The position numbers and the translations under genes were made by a program. From contig NC_036453.1 of the NCBI RefSeq assembly GCF_002775205.1, positions 14,693,594 through 14,757,593 of the forward strand: DNA of 64,000 nucleotides, in the 5' to 3' direction. The notes under the pieces are model-generated. The model saw nothing but the letters and a program-made list of their open reading frames with translations. It was not told the origin of the DNA and did not search any database. Positions 23,907-36,800 of the stretch are shown here, one piece after another. This DNA comes from Xiphophorus maculatus. Lineage: Eukaryota > Chordata > Actinopteri > Cyprinodontiformes > Poeciliidae. How positions within the stretch are numbered: position 1 is the stretch's first letter; every line of letters begins with the position of its first letter.

Positions 23907-26900
23907 GTACCGGCCCGACCCACAGGCTCCGTTCCAATAGCAGGACCTACCCGACCCAGACTGACTGAAGCAGTTTGACTGTTTTCACTGTAGATGAAAT
24001 GGTAACCTGTAAATCATAGGTGTCAAACTCTGGCCCGCGGGCCAAATTTGGCCCGCAGTGTAATTATATTTGGCCCGCGAGGCAATTTCAAATTAATATT
24101 AGAGCCGGCCCACCGGTATTATACGGTGGCAACGCTGTGACGCCGTATTCACCGCTTATACTACAAATCCCATAGTGCTCTGCTGTTTTTTGGCTTGTCA
24201 ATCAGGACAGAGGCAGACACGCCTCCTCCTCTGTGTCAGTAGCACTTATGGTAGCGAACGTGGATGTATTAGGAAGGTGGTGATCCGTCTTCTTGCGCAC
24301 TCCTTCGGTTGAAAGCCCCGGCGCACCCCGCATCCTCGTGCCTCTCCCCCCAAACCACACTGCGACCTCAAACTACAGCTGTCACTGTGTTACCCTACCA
24401 AAACATGGCAAAAAGAAAGACAGAAAATAGAACTTTTCTGGACAGGTGGGAGACAGAATATCTGTTTACATATGAATGTGAGCAACTTTTCTCCTCAGTG
24501 AAGATGACGAAAACGTCTCACAGGAGACGTCTGACTGACGAACACCTTTGTTCGATAATGAAGGTTTCCTCAGCTCAAACTCTGAGCCCCGACATTGATG
24601 AACTGGCATCCAAGAAAAGATGCCAGGTATCTGACTTGGCCGCATCAGAGTAGATCAGTGTGTCGCAAAATGAGCAATAAATAAGTTTTCTATGCACCTT
24701 TTCTTGTTACTCCAAGGCCTGAATGGTTTATTCATAGTTTATTTAATGATTTATTCATAGTTGTTTTATTTTCAAATTTATTAGTCTGTGTACAAAGCTA
24801 ATTTTGACATTTACCTCAGAAAGGAGGCATTACATTTTTTATTTAAATTTTATTTAATATGCCATTTATATGTTTTATTATTATTTTTAGCAACTCAATT
24901 ATGCACGCCTGCACCTTTAAGTTATATAAGGCTTGCTTTTTCAATATTTATTGTTCAACCTTGGCCCGCGGCTTTGTTCAATTTAAAATTTTGGCCCACT
25001 GTGCATTTGAGTTTGACACCCCTGCTGTAAATGATCATTAAGTGAACTTATTGATATAAAACTGAGTCAGGGCGGGTAACTTACTGCTGAAGAGCTTCAG
25101 TCTCAACATGAAATAATTGATGAAATCTAAATTATAAATGTTTTAGCTCTGCTGAACATCTTAAACTCAACATTTCACCATCTCACCGCCTTCCAGCCAT
25201 TTTATCAGGATTTATTTCAGACCTGAACGTAGGAAGTTTTCCTTTTGTGATGTTGCAGCTTCAGTGGGTTTTATAGATTCTTTCTGCTGCATTTCAGTTC
25301 AAAATGGAGGAGTTTGATTGGTTCATCTGCGTAACCTTCATTAAATTATTTGAGATTTAAACATACCATAGATTGTTCACAATAGATCTATGCACTGACA
25401 TCAGTCTCACTCTGCGCTGTGATTGGTGCTTTAAGTAAAACACTGAAATCAGGAGCAGGAAGACGGAAGCCAGACTGGAGGAGGCGTTTTTCTCCCTCGG
25501 TAAAGAACGGATGTTCAAACTCTCAGATCCTCCAGGAGTTCAACTCCAAACCTGAGAGGTTAACAGATCCGTCTCTGAGCTTTGGGAACGATTTCTAAAC
25601 CTCTCGGCCTGAAGCTTCTCCATATTTACTCCTCATTCCTGCTGCATTCCAGCAGTTACTGGGATCAACAATAACATTGTTTTGAGACCATTTTCCAGTA
25701 ACATAATGATGAAAGAACGCATTTTCAAAGATCAATAAACTTTAAATTATAATGAACATTTAGCACTGGAGCTGGAAAACATTTTAAATATCCAGAATAA
25801 ATAAATAAAATGAAATGTGAAGTCTCTGGAAATCAAATTATTCTTCAATAAAAGACCAAAGCATCCAGTTTTTGATAGAGGGAGAAAAACGCTAAATCAT
25901 GAAGTGTAGGGAGACTTTGTGTGTTTTTTTTTTTACTTCTCCTTAACTTGAGCCTGAGTGATCAGAACCGCAGTCGAATCTCAGCGGGTTGCAGCTGCAT
26001 CACGGCTGAAAATGGAAAGGTTCTGTTAACGTTCTGCTCTTCCTGCAGCCAAGCGGAGGACGACGACCTCCGGGAGGTTCCAGGTGTGAGCGGCCGGGCC
26101 GACGACGACCCCGAGGTCACCCAGTTCTACGTGAACCCCATCGCCAAGCCCATCCCGCAGGGCCGCGCCCAGCCCAGCCTGCAGGACACCATCAGCGACC
26201 TGAACATGCACAAGCAGCCCAGGAACGACCTGGAGGTCAGCAGGTCACGCCGTTCTGCTGGTTCACTGTTACCAGGCCGAGGTCCACATGTTGGATCAGA
26301 TCTGATGTAGCCGGACGCAAAGATCTTCTCCTGATTAACATGACATCGTCTGGTTTATTTTCAGCATCTCAGGTTGTTTAGATTAGAGATGAACCAATCC
26401 ACCGTTTCACTTCTGATACCTGAGCTTTACTATCGGCTGATACAGAAGAACAGCCGAGTGACTTAAAAGTGTCCTTTTTTTTAACATAAATGTCCCGAAC
26501 TCCAGATTTATGTGATAACTGTGGCAGAATGACGTCACTCAGAGCAGGAAGCACAGAGTTAGAGTGAATAGATCTGCCTTTATCGTTCCTCCAGCTGAGC
26601 AGCGACGACGTCTCTGCATCCCTCGGTGACGACTCTCTGCAGGAGGACAGGGAGGAGGAGGAGGAGGAGGAGCAGCAGGAGTCCAAACCGTCTCCTCACC
26701 CTGCAGGTCAGAGTCTGTCCCTGTGACTGCGTTTCCCATCAGCCCCTCTGCTGGGTGGGCGGGGCTAAGCATGTGCTGTGCTTCCAGGCATCGTTCTGCA
26801 CCGGGTGGGTTACTACACCATCCCCCCTCTGGACGACCTGGCCGAGATGCTGGACGAGAACGGAGAATGCGTCGTGGAGAACTTCACCGTCGGCAGGAAA

Positions 26901-27810
26901 GGTAGCGCCCGAATCCTCCCGCCTGAAATGTTCCTGAATGAATCCCATTGGTCTGCTGACTCTGAGCTGGATGCTGATTGGTCCTTGCAGGTTACGGCTC
27001 CGTCTTCTTCCCCGGAGAGGTCAACCTGACGGGCCTGAACCTGGACGAGATTGTACACTTCAGGCGCAAAGAGGTCATCGTTTACCCGGATGACAAGAAC
27101 AAGCCGCCGGAGGGGGAGGGGCTTAACCGGTGAGGCGGAGCCTAAATCTGACTCTTTATTTCTGAAGCTTCTCCAAGTAAATCCAGAAACAAATGTAGGA
27201 AAAAGATATCCTGCTCATCCACTAACCTTTGAATTCCAACAGATTGCAGGTTTCTCTTGATTCCTCATAATTTGTTAATACTGGAGGTGGGACTTCATTA
27301 AATATTTGTTAATTTCTATCTTTAATTAATCACATTACTGACAAAATGAGCAACATTTTCAAATCAAAACCCTTTTTACAGCTAAATTATTGACTAAACA
27401 ACCATCAGAAGTAAAAAAATAAAAATAAAAAATCAAATTGTTAATTTTTACAGGGTTTCCACACAGTAGTAAAAGGTAGTAAATTAAATTAGCTCAAGTT
27501 AAGGCCAGTAAAAGGTAACAAATAGAATTAAGGCTGTAAACAGCCCCAAACGGCCCTCGGAGCTCAGCGCCGCTCCGGCCTATTGGCGAACATGAGGATT
27601 CCAGCACAACCGCCCACTCGCCACCTCAGACGCTGTCGCGCAGTTCCTGCACCGGTGCCCAATGCGACCTTTCTGTCTGATGAGGTGTTATTTCTCTGAG
27701 AACTCAATTTCTCAATTGATCTCTTTGTCACTGGTGGAGTAACACTGACCCCTACTGGCAAAATACTGATGTACGTATCACTAGGGCCAAAATTACTTTA
27801 ACCATACATC

Positions 27811-27841
<31 letters not shown>

Positions 27842-30800
27842 GCACCTCTATATGTCATACAGATTATATATACAATAATTGTAAGTGGGATAGTTTCTTA
27901 CCTGGGCCATCATGTGACATGGGTCAGTGCTGTGAATTTACTAGTGCTGCACCGATTATAGTTTTCTGCCTGATTGCCGATTACCAATCTTTAAAAACCC
28001 TGACCTGCCAATTCCGATTTTGCTCTATACAGTTTTTTATTTTGTCTGGAATCTCACTAAAAATTGCTTTTGGGAACTGTGGGGTCACTATTGTTAACGA
28101 CAACCATGCAGTCATGACCTGGTGGGCCAGTTTATCAGAATGTTTTTCTATCCGTTTATCTTCACAATTTCTCTGATCATTCATGGAACGTCTGTAGAAA
28201 TGTGATTATAAACGCTAACATTAGCATTAGCTGCTACATGTTTAGCATTGAGGCTATTTTAGGCTAGCATAGCTTTCTGACAGGCTAACTGCTTTTAGCA
28301 TAACTTGAACACACTGGTCTCTCCCAGCGTCCAATCAGATCGTTTAAAGCAGAAATTACAGAGAAGCTGGAGTCGAACAATAAATGGACTTGATGTAGCG
28401 TCGGTTCATCAGATGGTCCTGTCTGGTCCTGTCCGGTCTGTGTGGTGGTGTTTCCCGTCCTGACCCTGCTTCCTGTCTGCAGGCGGGCTGAGGTGACCCT
28501 GGACGGCGTCTGGCCCAACGATAAGACGACCTGTGCTCAGATCCGCAGCCCAGAGCGACTCGTCGACATGAACTACGAGGGCCGGCTGGAGAAGGCCTCC
28601 AGGAAGCAGGGAGCGCGCTTCCTGGAGTACCGACCCGAGACCGGCTCCTGGGTGTTCGAGGTGGGTCTGGTCCCGTCCAGTCCGGTAGAACCCGCAGGTC
28701 ATCAGGGAATCTGACTCCGCCACCTTTCTCCTCCAGGTCAGCCATTTCTCCAAATACGGCCTCCAGGATTCAGACGAAGACGACGAGGTCCCGCCCAAAA
28801 TCGACCCCAAGAAGCTGAAGACGATGATGTCACTTCCTGCTTCCAGGCTGCAACAGCTGCTTCCTCCATCCCAGCAGCAGGTGGCGCCGCAGGCCCAGGT
28901 AGAGCAGCCTGCGCCCCTCCTCACTCCTCTTCCTCACTCACACATTGATCAGATTGTCTCATTTAATTTGGTGATAAAATAATTTAAACCGGAAGAATCA
29001 AATTCACATTTATCATCATTGATTATTATTATTATTACTAGTATTGTTTGTTTTGATCGGAGCTTTTCTCCACCAGGTGGCTTCAGAATAATTAATAATT
29101 TAGATTTTTTTGCATTTTTTTATCTGACATATTAATAAAAATCTGGATGTTTTCAGGTTTATTCCAGTCAGGTGATTTACCTGCTGGGTAAACAGAAACA
29201 AAATCCTGACCTGCCTGCTGGGACGAGTTTAATGTTCACTGCAGTCCAATCATGTTAGAATAAATGTTTTTATTAACCATAAATTTGTTGATTTATTACT
29301 CAATTGATTGATTGATTGTAAATCAGGATTTTCTGTCTGACTGATGGATGTTTCATCATTTTGGTGTTTCAATGTTGGTGGTTCTGTTGCTCCGGGTCTC
29401 AGCTAAACGATCCGGTTCTGGTTCTCGTCAGAACCAGAAGCTTTTTACTTTTTCTGATGCTCCTGGTTCTGATTCTGGTTAGAGGCCGGATGTGTGAGTT
29501 ATTTTCCTGTTGGTTCTCAGATGAAGGTGAAGCTTTTAAAGTGAAATTAATGCGACTTTTTAACATGAATGTAATTTCTATTTTCTGTTTAATAAAGTAC
29601 TAAAGATTCTGTTATGTTCGTTTCTGAGGTACAGCAATAATGTTCGTGGGTCAATTTGACCCAGGGAGTGTTTAATCATGCAATAGTGTCAGAAACCAAA
29701 AAATTCCTCCAAAACATTTTTGTATCTGATTATTAACTCCAATACTAACCATTTCAATCAATATTTGTGCAATGATGTTTTTTTATTTCTCAGAAATTAA
29801 GCATCAATGACAACCACATTTACTCATTTGGACATAAAAAAATGGAATTTACATTTTTTATGTCCACTGATAAAAACTTAGACACAAATAAACTATAATT
29901 TCCTTGAAATTGATCTTTGGTAAATTTTTTATATTACACTTTTTTTTTTTTCAATGGGTGATCTTTATAATTGAACTTGAGACACACATACTGTTCAGGG
30001 TCAAATTGACCCGCTGATTAAAATCAAGATAAATGAGTCATGCAGAGATTATTTATGTTTTCCTCCACATCTGCTGAGTGTCACTCAGTGTGGGTGGAGT
30101 TTGTTCACAGGAACAGAAAAGATTTCCGTCAAAAGTTGTATGAACGCTTTCTGCTTTCTCACAGTTTCCTAGTGAAGTAAAGAGAGTAGTGAAAAAGTGG
30201 GCTTGTGTGTTTGTGTTTTAGTGTGGGGGGTGAAATATGGTTCATAGCTGCAAAGAAACATAAAATTGGATATTTTTTTTAATCATTTTTTGCACTTTAA
30301 CTAGACTGTTGGTCAAATTGACCCGAACAGTATCTATGTAAAAAGTAGATGCAGGGGGAGTTGCATGAATACGTTTTCAATTTATTTGTAGAGTGCACCT
30401 ACTGAGACAAATAGAAAAAGTTTCATGCAAAAAAAATACTTCCAACTATTTTTTAAAAAATTGTCAACTTTAAAACGGGTCAATTTGACCCACAACATAA
30501 CATCAGGGTTAAAGATCCTTTTAGTTTCTCTCTTCGGTTTTTTATTTTAAGTCTGAAGTGAATCCGATCCTCTAATCGGGTCGATGTGAGGAAATGTTGC
30601 AGGTTTGATCCGGTTCCTCTCATGGACGCTTGACCTCTGACCTCACCTGGTCTGTCCAGAGTTTATCCGTCTGTCCTCATGCTCTCTCTGTCTCCAGTCC
30701 ACCGTCGTGGATTTGGCGAGCGGCGTGGCGGAGCTGGACAGCGACATGGCCGACATCACGCAGGGCATCCCGACAGAGGGCATGCTGGGAGGAGAGGAGG

Positions 30801-33800
30801 AGGACGGCGAGCTGCCGCTGGTCGACATGGAGACACAAGCGCTGACGAACCATGAGCCGGCGGTGTGCAGCCACATCCCGTCCACTCTGGGCATCAACCC
30901 GCACACGCTGCAGGTAGAACCGCCGAGCCGCTCCGGAGGAGAACCACGGGAACCCGGAAAATAAAAACCGTCTCAGTAACGAAGCTAGCACTGCAGTTTC
31001 TGTCACGGGGAAAACGCACAATAACCTCATGATTATCACTGATTTACTGAGGCTACATGAGAAATATTTTCATGGAATTTTGCAATATTTTTTTCTTATT
31101 TTCAAAATGTACATATAGAAATAAAAAGATGAGAAAAATAACAGGCAGACAGACTATACACAAACTTTATTCATCCTTTCAGAACCTTAAATATCTTCAT
31201 TTTTGTTATTCACCAAATCGTTCGTGGATTATATCTGGACATGAAGTCAGGCGGGAGCAGCAGTGGAGTAGGAGAAATGCTGCCACCAACAGGTGGGGGT
31301 TGGCATCACTTGAATCCAATGATTCTGTCTGTTTATCCTGAATATTTGTAATAAACTCCACAGTTTCTCATAATTTGGAAAGAACAGCCAGAGGCCGCCG
31401 GAAGGGATGGGATGGTACTTCAACTATAAATCTGGCTTAATCTGTTTCCACTGTAAACTAAGCGTAGCCTGGTGGGGGTTTAGTAAAGCCTGGAGGCCCG
31501 CCAGGCTGATGATGAAACCCAGTTATTAGTGTGAAAAATCCTGGGATCTGCTGACTTAAATTTCTGCAAAAACCTGTAAGGGCTAAATAGGTAAAATGGC
31601 TCCACATTCCTGTAAAAGGAGCTAACTGTGCTGTTGTTTACAGGAGCTGATCTCCTTGAAAACAGGAAGTTGGCTACACGGTTTTATATGTTTCTATTTT
31701 CTGACATGTTTTCGGACGTGGAGTCGGTTGAAGAAAAACAGTCTTGTTTCCTTTTTAAATGTTTCGTTTTGGTTCAGATTAAGAGGAGCTGAGGCGACTC
31801 TGACAGTTATCCGTCTGAGTAATCAGATTACTTCCTGTTTCCAGATCATGAAGGCGTCTCTGTTCACTGAGGACGAGGAGGACGGCGACATGTTCCAGCT
31901 TCACAGAGCGACCAAGGCGTCCGCTGACATCTCGTCCCCTCGGCTCGTCCTGCCGGGCTCTCAAGGCCGGCCGTCTGGTAGGAAACTCTTCCTCGCGCTG
32001 ATGAAGACCTTCCTGCTGGTTTCTGACCTTCCTCTCTCTGCAGTCGGGGGTCTTCTTCAGGCCCGCTTCACCTCCGGCATCTTCCCTCAGCGCGTGGAGT
32101 CTCCTCTGTCCCGCGGTTCCCCGGCGGCAGCCGACCCGCTTCGGCCTCCACGGTGGAAGAGTCCGGTCCCCGCCCCGTTCCTGCTGCCGGCCCGGGCCCC
32201 GGAGCCCGCCATCAGGACGGTAGGGGTGCGGCGGCTGGGCGGCCCCGTCCCTCTGAAGGAGTCCGTCACTCAGGGGAAGGTCAGTTCTGGATCACCGACT
32301 GAGCCACGACGCTTCAGCAGGAAGCAGTAACAGCCTGTTCTTTTGCTGTCCTGCAGGGGGCGCTGCTGATGGACACCGGCCTGTTCGCCACCCGCTCCTT
32401 CAGAGTGGGCTGGGGTCCCGGCTGGACCCTGGCCCATTGCGGCAGCCGACTCAGCGCACAGTCCGCTGACCAGACAGAGTTCCAGGAGCAGCGCACCAAG
32501 ACGGACTTCAGCTTCCTGCACAAACCGGCCCGGACCAAACCGTAAGGAAAAACTCCCGAACGGGCCGAACCGTAAGGAAAAACTCCTGAACGTGCCCAGT
32601 CCGCTAGGCGGCTTACAGGAAGCCCAGAGTTCTAAAATCCACTTTATGACCTGGAACGTCGTAGAACCTGCGGTTCCCCCAACAGGCCAGGAGAGACTTC
32701 GTTCTTTAAACCATTAGCAGCCGTTTAGGGGCCTGATTGAGTAAACATTAAGTTTAGTGGGGACATTTCAAAGGGTTCTCTCTAAGGTCAAAGGTTAACC
32801 TGAGCTGTGTGTCTCCAGACTCGCTGAGAGCCCCTACAAGGTGGTGGTGGAGCAGCTGGTGGGACTGGAAGCTACTCAGGGGACGAAGATGAGTGAGGAA
32901 GAAGAGGAGGAGGAGCGGCATGCGGTGCTGCAGCGCCCCCTGGAGATCAGCCTGAAGCACAGCACCGTCAGCGTCCCTGAGGGCGCATCCTGTCCGCTGG
33001 TGGAGCCGCGGCCCGGCGTGGCGGCGCTGCACGACTACGCCGAGTGGATCAGGGAGCTGAGCGCGGAGCGCAGCGACGCTGACCGTGAGTTCTGGTTCCG
33101 TGAGGGACGGTTTGTCTCCGCGCTCCGTCCCTGACCTGTCCTGTCCGTCCCGCAGCCGTTCTGGGCCACTGGGCCGAGGTGTGGACGCTGTGCGAGGCCC
33201 TATGGGGCCAGCTGGACCCAGACGCCGGCCCGCTCGATGACTACCAGCAGCAGCTGCAGCGCCGCCACGCCTTTTCCGACTGGCTGGCCCGCGGCGCCGC
33301 CCGCAAGGTGGAGGAGGAGGTGGCGCTGGCGGGGAAGGGCCGCCACGCAGAGGCGCTGTTCAGCTACCTGACGGGCCGCCGCGTCAGCGAGGCGTGCCAA
33401 CTCGCCCAGAGGGAAGGTGAGAGGAGCGGACAGAACCTCGGGTTCTGATGGAGACCAGCAGAACCTGATAGTGAATTTAAACTGGAGCTATAAACAGTGT
33501 TTGGCAAATGTGTGTGTGTAACCATGGTGATGTGTGTGTTTAGGCGACCACCGCCTGGCCCTGCTGCTGTCACAGGCCTCCGGGTCGCGGTTCTGCCGCC
33601 AGCTGTTGGACCTGCAGCTGGCCGACTGGAGTCGGACGCAGACTGACCTCCACCTGACCGAAGAGCGGCTGCGGATCTTCGCCCTGCTGGCCGGGAAGCC
33701 GGTGGGTTTCGTCGGCTCGGAGCCGTCCTACCCACCGCTCGGTTCTGGTTCTGAGCGGTTCCATCTCTGCAGGTGTGGCAGTCGTCCGGGTCAGCGGTGA

Positions 33801-36800
33801 ACGTCTGCTCGGAGCTGGACTGGAAGCGCTGCCTGGCCGTCCACCTGTGGTACCTGCTGCCGCCCACCGCCTCCGTGGCCGACGCCCTTGTCGCCTACGA
33901 AGCCGCTTTCCAGGTGAGTCCCAGTCAGACCAGCCTCTCTGCCGAGTCAGAACTGCCCTGATTGTTCTGCTGCCCCCTGCAGGGCTCAACAGAGGCTGGC
34001 AGATACGCCTGCACACCACTGCCACCGTACCTGGATGGGGCGCCATCCCTAGAAGAGGAGGAGGAGGAGCCTGAACGGCCGCTGCTCGACCTCTGCTTCC
34101 ACCTGCTGAAGCTCTACAGCGACAGGTAAACCTGAGGCACCAGAACCGGTTCCAACTCACTTCACTGAACCAGACAGTCAGTAGAACCAGATGAATCAGG
34201 TTCCACCTTTTCCATTTAAACAGTTTAAAGTCGATCATTTAAAAAACGATCTGTGTTCCTCAGATCATCTAATCTGTTTGACCTGCAGTTCGTACCACAG
34301 CCTCTTTTTTGGAAACATTTTTTAAGAGTTCTCCAAAAAGACATCCCCAAAATGAATTCCATACATCTCAGGAACTACAAGGTGTATTTGACTGGTTCAG
34401 GTATCAAGATAACGGTAATATTCCTGAGAATACTCTAGAAGTCTAAAAATCAACACTTGTATTACTGAGAAAGAACAAATACATATGGCACACAGTGAAA
34501 AAATACTAAATAAAAATAATAAATTCTAATAGAATACATTACGTAATGTGAATTTTCTTTAAAAGCATCCAGTGGAAACATAGAACCTCTAGCAATTCAC
34601 AATACAGGTTCTGACCAATTACTGGACCAAATTTCATTCCAAAAACCTGAACCATAGACATTTTAGAAAGGTATTGGTTGATAAAATTCCAGGCAAACAT
34701 TCCAAATGTGCCATTTTTGGACATTTTGGCACCAATTACAAATTTCTCTCTTTTTTTAAATGTATTTTTCCCCAACCTATATCTTGCTATAAATATTATT
34801 TGCAATTAATAACAGTGATTTTTTTTGTAAACAATATAATAGTGAATTAGTACTAAAAAGCACAGTCCTGGGCGCTCTGGTTATAGAAGCATTGAGTCAG
34901 AAAACCAAATATACAGGGGAGATTTTCTGCAGCCCATTGGTTGATTTGGGTGACTGACACATCTAACAGCCAATAGAATCAGGTTGATTACAAAATCCCA
35001 TAGCAACATCATTCACCAATCCTTAACGAGCTGAAACCATTTGCGTAAACGACCGGAAAGCTCCAGCTAACAAAGAAAGTCGTTTGAGTATAGAGGCGGT
35101 ATCCATGGAGACAGAAAATTTGAAAATGGTGAGAAATCACATCAGTGTGACACAAGAACAACAGATTACAGTACCTGAGTGGAAATATTTACTCTAACAT
35201 GGATTATGACCACGAAACGGCAAAGGTAGAACTGAATTTATGTTTTTAGCTTCGTGAAATGAGTTTTTTTCTCCCATCTTTTTTTGCTGCTTGTTCAGTG
35301 AGTTTTGCATGTAGCCTGGTGAATCTAGTATGGTTGGAAACAGCAGAGCTTCGGTTTTACTCTGATAGTTTGTGTTCATTGGACCATGTTGCATTGTCAT
35401 TGCTGCGTGTTTTACAGGGGAAGCCTCGTTAGCCTCATTAGCATCTAATTACATTCTTTTTTTAAGCTGCTTAGTGTTGAAGCTGAGTGATGTTGAGGTA
35501 GAAAATATCATTTCTATCATTTAGATGAACTTTTTCCCCGATACGTGGATATGCAATATACCTATATTGGTAAATGTATCGTATGTGTTTTCAATTGATC
35601 TTGTTGGGGAAAGTGCTGAGGCGCCAAATGTGGGTCCTCATGTTACAGGAGGTAGGGCCAGTATCATGTCTGAGAAATCCTTTAATCAACCATTCAGCTG
35701 TCCAAAACGCCCGGGTGGACTTAGCCCCGCCTTCAAATACAAAGCTCCTCCCCCACTCAGCTCCTTCAGCCTTCAGAAAAACGTTAAAGGATTAATAGAG
35801 GAGCCATGCTGGGATGACTTCCTGGAGGCGGAGCTTCAGAAAGAGCAGGCGTTCTTAAAGAGACAGCAACACAATTTTAAATAGCCAATATTGAAATTAT
35901 TTATTGAAATAATAAATAAGGAAATTTAAATAAAGTCATATTTGGCATTTTTATAAGAACTGAAGGTATCATAGTTTATGATTATGCTATAAAATGGCCC
36001 TCTGTGCCTGGAAGCCCCATAGTACTGTTCCTTTAATGGTCCGGTTCTGTTGACCCGTTTCCCCCTGCAGACTGTACGGCCTGCAGCCGCTGCTCGACCC
36101 GCTCACCATCACTTGGCGGCGCCTGGACTACCGGCTCAGCTGGCACCTGTGGGGCGTGCTGCAGGCGCTGCGCTACACCCACCTGGCCGCGCCGCGCCAG
36201 GGCCTCGTCCACGCCGCCTACGCCGCCCAGCTGGAGAGCGCCGGCCTCTGGCACCTGGCCGTCTTCATCCTGCTGCACGTCCCCGACCACAGGTCAGAGC
36301 CAGAACCGGGTCCGGACCCGCTCTTATCATCCCGATCAGAAAACTGGGCTGGTATTTCTGCCATAATGCTCAGCTGGAACCTTTAGTGTCCAAAGGGAAC
36401 AATAAATCTAAGATGAATAAAATCTCCTGCGGAGTTCCCCAAGGCTCCGTCCTCGTCAGTGTCCAGATGTGAACAACACGCAGCTTTTCTAATGCATTAC
36501 GAGTTTCCTGTGGCTGCTGCATAAATCAAGTTTCTTCTTCTCTGCAGGCAGCGGGAGCGCGCCGTCAGGGAGCTGCTGGCGCTGCACTGCCCCCTGCTGG
36601 AGACAGAGGAGTCGGCCCGCAGGGAGCGCTTCCTGACCGACGGGCTGCTGGTTCCGGAGAGCTGGATCCACGAGGCCAAGGCGGTCCGGGCCCGGCGGGA
36701 CGGGGACCGGCACCGCCAGGCCCTGCACCTGTACCGGGCCGGACACTGGAACCAGTGCCACCGGCTGCTGATCCAACACCTGGCCTCAGGTACGTCCCGC

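Noticed and set aside
31656-32330. 224-codon frame spanning nup98 exons 23-24
   Set aside because: It reads straight through intron 23. The correct exons are 31845-31977 and 32044-32279.
35525-35884. 119-codon frame in nup98 intron 30
   Set aside because: No recognised domain and no splice context. It probably belongs to a dispersed element, but it could not be assigned.
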